Source: Symsagittifera roscoffensis
Lineage: Eukaryota > Xenacoelomorpha > Acoela > Convolutidae
Assembly (NCBI RefSeq): GCF_963678635.1
Contig: NW_026970969.1
Span: forward strand, 1 to 62,000
Direction: 5' to 3'
DNA length: 62,000 nt
Position 1 is the first letter of the stretch, and each line of letters begins with the position of its first letter. This document shows, piece by piece, positions 53,464 through 62,000 of the stretch. A program made the position numbers and the translations under genes. The notes beneath the pieces are model-generated. The model saw only the letters and a program-made list of their open reading frames with translations. It searched no databases and was not told where the DNA came from.

Positions 53464-56400
53464 TTACTGCACTTTACAGGATTTGGGTTTGGTCAATGGT
53501 GCAGTATCTGAAGATTGCATTATCGTCCTAAGCCTTATATCTCGAGCCGCTATACCCGTACACGTTCTGTTTAAGACAGGCTCTCCATACTCCACCACAA
53601 TTTCCCACAGCTCTTCATTGAAATTATCTACGTCGATATTCCTCTCCGGCTTTAAAAAAAACTCCAGCAAAAAGAGTAATTCATTGCTTCGCTGTCAGAA
53701 TTTTCAGGGAATTTCACATTAGTTATTTAAATCCCCGCAAGGTTGCTCGAAGTTTTCGTGTTCAGGATCATCTGATGATCACCAAAAGCTAGGCTTAAGC
53801 GTATACGACTGAGACGCAAGACAATTTCCTTATTCATCGTCACTCAGACAGCCAGCAACTCCCTGGTAGTCCAGGACTGAGAGCGCGTTGTTCTCATTGG
53901 ACACTGCACCAGATTTTCACCCAACTTTCGTGCCCGTCAACTCAAAATCGATCGGTGGATCTCCATTTCTTCCTTGCTTGTCACTTCAAAAACATCCCCA
54001 AAGCGGTTTCCTACCAGCAAGATCCCCGTTGTCTTCATAAGTATATAACGAGAGAGGCGGGGGGTAAACTGAACTGGTTGTCTTGAAAATGAATACACCG
54101 TAGAATTCCCCTCTTTTGCCAACTTACTTCCAATACGAGACTTTTCAATTTATTCTATTCCATATGGTACCAATAAGTTTTGAGCACCACTTAGTTTGTC
54201 AAATATTAAAACCCTGGGTTTCTTCGCAAACTTAATCCTTCCTACGCGATACTCAAGTCTCTCTTAGTTGAGCGTGCCAATTTTAAACTAGTTTTTTTCT
54301 TGATTAATTTCGCATCAAGGCTGTGGGATTCTCTGGCCTTCCTTAGATGAACTGCCAAGAAATTGATGTGCATCTTCATCAAGTGGAGGCTAGAGGATGC
54401 CGAATTACCGCTAAATGTGATTTGTCTCTGTAATTGCTCGACAAGGACCTTCGCTCCAATTAAGGGCAAATACAGGCGACTCGAAACTTCGAAGGGCATT
54501 TCTACCGTGGAATGTTAGGTATTTATCGTGGTGATGTTGTTAGTATATGTCAATAGCTCTTTCACTATTTCATCGTCTCAACTCACGTGGGATTCTCAAA
54601 ATTCTCCATATTTTTTGTCGAGAGGGATAAGAGTCTAGAAGTTTGGAGACACCACTCAAGCGGTCTAATGCGTCTAAGCTAAAACCAGTGGATCCGCAAA
54701 TGAGTAAGTTACCGCGGATTCACATGTGCAAGACACGCAATCCTCCAGTCCCCTGATTACTTAATGAAGATCTGATCTAATTGCCAGACATTTAACAGTG
54801 CTCAGTGGCACGCCTTTAATTCCCTTTAACGGTTTGGCCCTAGTCTTAAGTCTCTTTTCTCTCCCCAAGAGGTGTCCGTTCTTCGTCAGCGGATATTACT
54901 TAAGCATGGACAACTATATGGTCAGTTGATTCTTTTTCATTCGCGCTTTGTCCACGATTTTCACGAGTCAATAAAAAAATCTGTGGGCCGAATGGTTATT
55001 GTCAAATACTCGTCTTTTCTCGGTATTTCGACAGGCCTGCTAAAAATTTGGGCCGCCACATATCAAATAGTCCTCTGGGGAACACAAGAATCAGTTGACA
55101 CATCAGGTACTCTGTAAAAACGTATAAAGCTTTGATTAGCTGAGAACAGACAATCTGGACACTTTTTTTAAATTTTGAACTCTAATTTTCTTAGTAACTC
55201 ATGGGAAATCTTCGTCTTCAGATTAACCAGATTTGATCGGTTTAGATTAACCAGTTTAGACCGAATGGTAGTGTCGTTAGTTTTAGTAAATAAAATGTTC
55301 ACGTCCTTCAGCTTCCATTCCTTCTACTCCGTATGGTATGTTCTTGCATAGCCTCCCAACTGGGTAGTTAACTAATGTTCTCCATTTTCACGTTGACTTT
55401 TAGTTTAACCAGCTTGAGTATCAGAAGCGGTCACTTAACTTTTTCTCAGGTAAGGCGGTACACCATAGCCTCCAGTAACTTCCTACTGTCCGCCACAATC
55501 AAGCGATCATTGTCTTGTGTTGTTGAGCTACTGGTGGAAGTCACAACCGCCATCTCCATCTTCCAACACGTTTGTTGGCAAGCTGCTAAGACTTCAAGTA
55601 CAAGTGTCACGCGATGTTCGAAACTTCAAGAAGTAATACCTCATTTATAAACATCAAGATGTCTGCAAACTTGTAAAAAAAAGTGTTAGATCATCTCCGG
55701 TTTCAACCCAACAAGGATCTTTTTGGCTCTTGGAGGGCGCAAGAAAGCTTTCTCTAGATCGCTATTGGGGCATCAATGAGCCTTTTATGTCCGCTACTTC
55801 CCTTGATGAAAGTTAGGGTTGCACTGTCAAATTGCATAGATGCAGACATGCTGGTACATCCAGGCAATGATGTAATGATGACTATATTTGCTCTCCCTTT
55901 CTAACGTTCAAACCAGCGAACGCGGGCAGTTCTGGCTCACACCGTGCTTCGGATTTGAATGCCAATTAGAAGTTCGGAATCGGATTCAGCTACTAACCCG
56001 GCAACACAAATAAAAAGGTCTAAGATCCAGTTATTCCAATTGAAGTTCCGCAATCAGAAACCAGAAACCGCAATTAAGATTTTTCTCGTGGTATCAGTGA
56101 GCTGACGATCATAGACTGCCACAAACTTGCTATCTTCCAGTAGCTGAATTATTTCTTACTTTCAGTTCACTGATATCTTTTTGATTTCTTCCTGCGTTTC
56201 GAACAACTCTGCGCTAATTTTTTTGAACTTCAAGCAGCTATCCAACCCATCAAGCCTTTCACACATTTCTACAATCCGCCATGAGCGAGCAGTATTTGTT
56301 GTGAGAGATTCCTCTAGTAGAACTTCCTTGTATGAATCACCAATGTACTGGTATTGGTTCGAGAAACTTTTTGTAAAAACATCGTCTTTTCACGTCTGGT

Positions 56401-56560
56401 CAGCCTTAGAAACCCTTCTTAAACTATTTCGTGTTGATTCAAAGTACTGTTCAGTTGCTGGCTCTGGATCTGATGCGTCCTAAAACTCTGCCCCCTACAT
56501 TTTCAGCAATAAATTTTGAGTTAACTCTGGATGCCGGGCTCTTCGATCTAGCCATCACCT
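53464..56560 (-). pseudogene. Second, decayed copy of the SGNH-like element
   Basis: On the minus strand KFVAVYDR (56113-56136) matches KMLAVYDR of the 10-kb copy. Downstream in the same direction come EPELPAFAGL (about 55905-55935), matching EPELLLFAGL, and then LTFIKGSSGHKRLIDAP (near 55760-55815), matching the segment with AEGNAWRVLMAAP. The order and spacing are the same. Upstream, 56180-56480 reads as charged helical sequence, and downstream the frame at 53464-53670 has a YGEP tetrapeptide like the one near 9620. Most of the copy is broken by stops. Confidence 0.6.
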
Positions 56561-57370
56561 TTGGAATTATTTCTTTAAGATACGTTTTGGAAAATGCTTA
56601 CCTAGATGTATCAATGCCATCCACTTCCCGCTTTCGTTTTTCTAAATTTTGAATTTTTGGGTGAATAAATTGATTCGGAAATAACCGATTGTACTTCCTT
56701 CTCGGAACTTCATTCTAATGAACACTCCCCTCCCTTTTCTCGTTTTTCATAAAAGAAAGTCCTTTCTTATTTTAATAGACTTGGCTTTAGTAAAAGCCTT
56801 TGCACTAATGATTAGGTTTACGCTTTACTTTCGAAAAGTCCATCTTCTCTCACTACTGGGACGAATTTTCACATAAAACTAACCAAAATATACAAAACAA
56901 CATTTATTGAATAGCCGACAGCAGTAAACTACCCGTTCGGCGGGGAGGTTCGACAACATCTGATGTAACAAGCTTTCCTTGACTTTTATGCAAAAAAAAC
57001 ATCATTCATTTGTACTGAGGGTCGCTCACAGACCCAACACCGCGATCCAAATGTCGGCTGTTGTGGGCAAAATGAAAATGCCTGGGAAAACGTTTCTACA
57101 ACACGCGGCGAGAATTAAGGATGATCGGATGCCTAGTTTCAAAACTTACTTAGGCTAACCGTTGAATCCGGCCCATGTAACACATAATGCAGCCACATAC
57201 TGATAAATGCTGAGTAAACTGTCGATTCAACGCGACTGAGCATTGCGACTGAAATTTTTCACGGATATGCCAGATTGAAGTCAACAGGAAACGATTCAGA
57301 TAAAGCCAAAAAAAACACTTTTTAGTTTTTATTTTAATAATTCAGCACGGTCGGTTATTTGAGCGGTATG
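56561..57370. other. No recognisable feature
   Basis: AT-rich; no frame with coding character on either strand. It separates the second SGNH-like copy from the BEL/Pao fragment. Confidence 0.5.
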
Positions 57371-58200
57371 TCAGGGGAATTGCTTGTGTTTTGTCAAAAA
57401 CTTCAACATAAAGCAAAGATAACGCTGCAGTTTCGTGCAACTACCATATGATTCCCAAACGAATACGAGCTTGACAAATTCGAAATACACGTGAGAGCAT
57501 ATGTCGATTTGTTTTTTAATCATCCACAGATTTTTCAGAAATGATTCAGTTTTAATAGCCACTGATTGCCTATTTCGAAGTCCGGATCCCTGATCCAATT
57601 GCATTCTTAATGTTTTGCGCCAAAACCCAGTGTGTCATAGTGTCTGCTGCATTATCTCCACTGTTTATATGGAACCAGTGATCCACATTGGTGTGTTCGT
57701 TTTTTTTTTCAAAAAAAATGTTTGCGACAAAGTTCGTTATTTAATCAACATGTTGAAGCATTGAAACACTGTGGTGCTACCGGTCCACAAAAATGTGCAG
57801 TTTGTAATTTTTTTAAGTTCCGGATCTTATCTTCATTCAACATAGATGCCAGCAAGGCTGTCTGTAATTCCAGCATCGGAATGAACAAAGCCTTCTTTGG
57901 TGGTACACACTGTTTTACCAAAAACGTACGCAAGTTACTAGACTTTTCAATCTGAATCATGAATATGGACGAGCCAGCATAATATGGTGTCAAATTCTTG
58001 ATCAACTACTATTTTGATGTCCAGTTAACTATACCAATTGGCTTCATTGTTTCCAGGTATGAATGCTTTTCTTGAAAGGCCGGAACATCAAAGTTTCGAG
58101 ATTCAATATTATTTTCAACCTCTACGTAGATGCTGAATGTTATACTGAATGTGTCTTCTGTGTTTTTTATAACAGCGAACATTGTCAACTTGGTCAACTT
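57371..58200 (-). pseudogene. BEL/Pao-like retroelement fragment (RNase H region)
   Basis: On the minus strand the frame at 57745-58005 contains CVPPKKALFIPMLELQTALL, the 'P-K-K...I-P-x-L-E-L-x-A' segment typical of BEL/Pao pol between RT and RNase H. In another frame just downstream it reads FLWTGSTTVFQCF (near 57790), where the family has W-T-D-S-T-T-V-L; the catalytic Asp is Gly here. Further down, an A-D-T-like stretch and NAIGSGIRTSK with a W-x-x-G-P-like context (57650-57560) fit the end of this domain. Three frames are used within 0.5 kb, so this is a short, old fragment; no RT or integrase of this family was found nearby. Confidence 0.6.
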
Positions 58201-59029
58201 GATTAAATCGGTCGAAATAATATCAATTAATTGAAACTATTCAAATCAAGTCAACTTTTTTCCCTGTTAAAATCAGACTACAGACCAGGCTCGCGGAAAG
58301 CCAGGAGCGATTGCTCGCAGAATCAAACAAAACGAGAGCATTATAGATTTTCGAGTTAGATAAAACACTTAACTCAGCAACTTGAAGAAGACCTTCAACG
58401 TCCTGCACTGATGCGGAACATATGACGACGTTGACTTTTCCGCAGATTTTTTTTGGGTAGAATACTTGTTTTTTTTTCTTTTCGAGGAGGATAAGGTAAT
58501 CTGCACCATGACAGAGGACATTGTGCGTACTTTTGCACTTTTATTTAGTGTTTTTCATAGGCATGGAGCAATTACGTAACAAGTGGTCAGCTCGGAGAGA
58601 GAAGAAACATAATTTTCTTCTCAGTGGAAAAATTCGCACTTTGAGTAGGGTTCTTGTCCTTGAAGATACGCGTCCCCATAACAGATGTTCAAGAGGACAC
58701 TGCGGGCTGTGATGATAGTCGAAGATGTTCGGCTTAGCACTGCAATCAAAAATTCAGCTCGTACATTTTGTTTTGACGGTTCTTCATTTTTTGGTTTATC
58801 AGGAAAAGTTTTCATACACTCTCATGCGTTTTGACATTTCCATTCAATCACTCTTGAATTTAAGGAGTTAAGCGCCTCACCAATTGCGCTTGACACTATG
58901 AAACAAACAAGATTCCATCATGTTTGGAGGCTTTTTATAAAAAGCTTGGTTATTGTCAACTAAGCCTTCCCAGTTACCTAAGTTTTGAGTAACGTTAGTT
59001 TGAAATTAACCGTAGTCAACCGTAAACTG
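58201..59029. other. No recognisable feature
   Basis: Short frames only (58521-58712 on the plus strand and 58621-58815 on the minus strand overlap and show no motif). Confidence 0.5.
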
Positions 59030-61070
59030 AAAAAAAAATGTATTTGGAAATTTTCCATTTGAGTAATGGTTTTTTCTTGTTTGATGACAAGAAATCATTT
59101 AAGTCACGAACGTTCAACAATTGAGATGACAGATTGACATAACTTGAGACAGGTTGATCTAGGCAAGATGTTGCCGGGTATGAAAAAAAAACGGCCGATG
59201 AACGGACGAGAAAGGAATATCCGAGGCAATTCTATGATCGGCAGATTTTTTCTCATTCACATTTGGTCCACGATTTTCATGAGAGGATAAAACAAAAACA
59301 ATTTTCTGTGAGCCAAGATGGTTATTGTCAAACACTCGTCATTTTTTGATAGTTCCAAATCCTTGCTGAACATGCGAAAAGGTCCCATGTCAAACAATTT
59401 TTTTTGGAGGGCACGATAAACTTCTCTTAGGTCGTTATTGGTGGTGGCAAAGAATATTTTCCAGCCGTTACTTTCCTTTATGAGTGCCAGCGTGCACGGA
59501 CAAATTGCACAGCCACGGATAAAGATAAGAAGATTTCTCACTTTGTTTTATCAATTCCAGCATTCATAGGATCGAACAGGAGCAATTCGGGGTCACACGA
59601 TGCTTTGGATTTGAAAGAAAACTAGAAGTTAACTAGAACTAACCAGAAACTGATTCAGATAAAACCCAGGCAACACGAAAACGACGCTCTAAGATTAAGT
59701 CATTCCACTTGAAGTTCCTATGAAATCGAAACTCGAAATTTCGATTGTTTTCGCGACATCAGTGTTCTGTAGATCTTAGATTGTTAACACTCTTGAATTT
59801 GGACTTAATGTTTCTTCGATATTAAACGGCATGGATTAGATTCCGTATCACCTATGCTGAATATTACTCACATATCCACAATTTTTTCTCCCATCCTTTC
59901 TTCAGGAACATTGCTAGGCTTCATCTGTTTTTCATTGTCATTTGCTTGTTTGCTTGGGTACCTGTTTGTGTGTCTGAGTAAAATAGTTAACTGAGTCAGT
60001 GCCATTGATGGGGAAATACGTGTCATGACTTATTCAAGCCTAATAAGTTGCAAATTGCTAAGTCGGGGTTGCACTTCCACAGAACCACGTCGCGATGTTC
60101 AAGTTTTCGAACCGACTGAAGTAGGTTGATTGAAGTAAAGGGTGTACTACCGAAACAACTAGATTATGAGGAAGTAAATTTATATACCAAAGGGATTGAC
60201 AAACTTTTTCAGAAAAAGCAGAAGTGGCAGAGTCAGCATTAACCCATTGATTTGCAGCTAAAAATCGATGTTGTTTTCTCACGTCTTGATTTCAGTTTGA
60301 CTCATAATTGGTGTTATTTAGCTGAGACTTAGTGCAAGCAGCAATGTGCAAAGGATACTTTCTTTTAGTGTGCATGGGTGAATATTTGACAGGAATACAG
60401 CTACTTTCAACAATGTTGAAAGCACACCATCTGATTTGACGTTACATACAGGAACAACATTCACCCGGATTTTGTTTTGAACCGTACTTCATCCAGAAAA
60501 GCATGCGGTCAATTCGATAAGGGTCGCAACTCGATAAAAATTCGGCACCTTTCCCACCCAGTTCCCTGTTGTGCGTCTATCTGCTGTTTCTCTATGAGAG
60601 CTTTAGCTACTTTGACTTCAACGTACTTTTTTATATCTTCCCACGGTTTTGCGCTTCTTCCAACCTCTGCTCGGTTTGGAGCTCCTAGTAAGCGGAATGA
60701 AGCTTCACTTTGTCTCTCGGCCTCTTCTATTCTTAATTTAGCCAACACCAAAACTTTTTTTATTTTCACTGGAAGTCATTGAGACTGTTTTACTCTGACC
60801 TGAGAACCTAGAATGATGACAACTTCAAGTTTTTTTGGAAATGTTTGATTAGGCCACTTCACCGAGTGCGATGAAACTGACCTTGCTTGTTCTTCAGATT
60901 CTATTTAAATCCTAGCTTTCTGGTTTACCTCATCACGTCTTCTTGTCACCGGGTCAAGCCACTCTTCCAATTCCTCACTTTTTTCTCTTTAATTAGCTTT
61001 TTCAGCCACTTGAAATGTATCATCATTTTTGAAAAAAGCGTTTTCCAAAAAAAACATAAGCGTTCGTGTT
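59030..61070 (-). pseudogene. Third, decayed copy of the SGNH-like element
   Basis: The minus-strand frame at 59257-59541 starts with a segment (LALIKESNGWKIFFATTNND) that aligns with the AEGNAWRVLMAAPNREL part of the 10-kb copy. Upstream on the minus strand, KFKSVNNLRSTEH (near 59800-59762) aligns with KMLAVYDRSDPRAAR, and the DNA 'cgaacaggagcaattcggggtcacacg' area (59575) aligns with 'ctgcaaaaagcagcagctctggctcgcaagg' (10705). The frame at 60509-60769 and the charged stretch to 61050 correspond in place to the coiled-coil region of the first copy. The plus-strand sequence at 59270-59350 matches 54940-55050. Confidence 0.55.
60509..60769 (-). CDS. Charged helical ORF, part of the third SGNH-like copy
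   Basis: An open frame of 86 codons (MKIKKVLVLAKLRIEEAERQ and on) that is unusually GC-rich and protein-like for its surroundings. The first half is a Glu/Arg/Lys helix and the middle carries WEDIKKYVEVKVAKALIEKQ. Coherent charged sequence continues upstream in another frame to about 61050 (with LDPVTRRRDEVNQKAR), so this is an interior fragment. It sits about 0.7 kb upstream of the SGNH-like remnant, comparable with the charged segment of the first copy. Function unknown. Confidence 0.4.
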   Translation of the reverse strand: MKIKKVLVLAKLRIEEAERQSEASFRLLGAPNRAEVGRSAKPWEDIKKYVEVKVAKALIEKQQIDAQQGTGWERCRIFIELRPLSN

Positions 61071-61539
61071 GTTGATCTCAACGTTTAATTTTCGTTGTAT
61101 GTTCTTCATGGCTTTCTGATTCTTTTTATGGATATTGAGGGGATCAAAATCCGAAGTACGGCGAAAACCAAGATTTTTAGTTTTTGTCGACCTCAATCAT
61201 GATGCAATGTGGCAAAATGATACGATGTGATTTTAGAATTAAGGAGAGGGACGTGTCAAACCTTTAGTCTATACAAAAACAAACGAAACGACACTAAAGC
61301 ACAATTTATAATTTCACTATGAAACAAGCCTCCCAGCTAAAGACATATATACCTCGGCTAGGTGATCCTGCTTTGTTACTGAAATGATACTGCGTTGCTT
61401 GAAGAGAGTCCGTTGCTTTTTGTTCGATCTATCTTTCACCTAGTCTTAGCAACAAGTATTTTGAGACTTTTTTGCCGTGTCTGCGAATGATTCCGACTCA
61501 ACAGCAAACTTAAATATAGCGATCCATTTGCAATCCAAC

Positions 61540-62000
61540 GAATTACAAGTGAACTTGGAAAGTCTCCATTCGTAATGGACCCTTCCTGTTTGATAATAAA
61601 ACTTCGGCTATGGCATGAAAGGACGAATATTAAGATGGTGGGTTGAAAAAAGTCGATGCAGGTTGATCTACGACCTAGGTTACCCGACTCGATACAAAAC
61701 GGCCGATGATCCGATGAGCTAAGGATATCCTACGCAATCAGTGATTGTAATGGTACTTGCTTGTGTGTAGGAAAGGAAAAGTAAAAAAGTAAAAAGCTCC
61801 AACTCCAATGGTGAGGAACGTTACGTTATTTGGAGTGGCAACATGACCTAAGCAAGTCATGACCTCCACTAGTCCCCCAATTTTTCTAAGAGGATCTGAT
61901 ATAATTGTCTCCCTATCGATCAGTGATCAATGACTTGCCTTCATTGCTCATTGTCAGTTTTGCGCTAATCTTAAGTTTCCTGTCTTTCCCCAAGAAGTGT
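61540..62000 (-). pseudogene. Fourth partial copy of the SGNH-like element, cut by the window edge
   Basis: 61550-61760 matches 59030-59255 (phrases GGTTGATCTA, AACGGCCGATGA and the 'aaggatatcc.acgcaat' area in the same order). 61785-62000 matches 54660-54885 (phrases AGTCCCC, 'agatctgat.taattg', 'cttaagt.tc' and CCCCAAGA.GTGT). The two parts lie next to each other here, which shows that about 0.25 kb corresponding to 54660-54900 is missing from the third copy. The element continues beyond the window. Confidence 0.55.

Noticed and set aside
1-62000. CRISPR arrays, bacterial operons, riboswitches
   Set aside because: No direct-repeat/spacer pattern and no ribosome-binding-site-led gene strings; the content is eukaryotic mobile DNA.

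Overview
The window looks like AT-rich, repeat-dense DNA from a eukaryote, most likely an invertebrate animal. It carries Ty3/gypsy-like and BEL/Pao-like retroelement remains, a Polinton/Maverick with an F54H12.3-like integrase, long diverged tandem repeats, and no bacterial-type operons. I could not assign a species. No intact host gene, tRNA or rRNA was recognised. Almost every coding signal is a decayed mobile element.

Layout: (1) 1-4970, AT-rich DNA without genes, holding one inverted repeat. (2) 4970-13345, a GC-richer minus-strand block of broken coding sequence from an unnamed mobile element. It contains a 154-codon leading ORF, a charged coiled-coil segment, and a 185-codon frame that resembles an SGNH/GDSL-type hydrolase fold. 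A 24-bp tandem repeat lies just upstream of the leading ORF. (3) 13728-19862, a minus-strand Ty3/gypsy-like element in the order gag (two CCHC knuckles), protease, RT, RNase H, integrase, acidic C-terminal tail, then an extra 3' ORF resembling a macro (ADP-ribose-binding) domain. From about 17040 to 14638 pol stays in one frame and is broken only by four stop codons. (4) 20382-20620, a coiled-coil fragment. (5) 20870-26500 and 26280-33450, two families of kilobase-scale tandem repeats; the second carries small repeated ORFs. (6) 36470-51137, a decayed plus-strand Polinton/Maverick: packaging ATPase, a small ORF, a tandemly duplicated integrase, minor capsid, a small pX-like protein, major capsid and protein-primed DNA polymerase B. 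It is bounded by two about 195-bp foldback sequences in inverted orientation. (7) 53460-62000, at least three more-decayed minus-strand copies of the SGNH-like element, with a BEL/Pao RNase H fragment between two of them.

How the parts fit: the Polinton genes form the replication (polB), integration (INT), genome-packaging (ATPase) and virion (two capsid proteins plus a small accessory protein) set of that family. The gypsy element has the usual gag-pol set plus an unusual 3' ORF. The SGNH-like frame occurs at least three times with the same neighbours, so it belongs to a mobile family and not to a host gene. None of these elements looks able to express all its proteins now. The points most worth following up are the macro-like 3' ORF, the SGNH-like element family, and the foldback ends of the Polinton.
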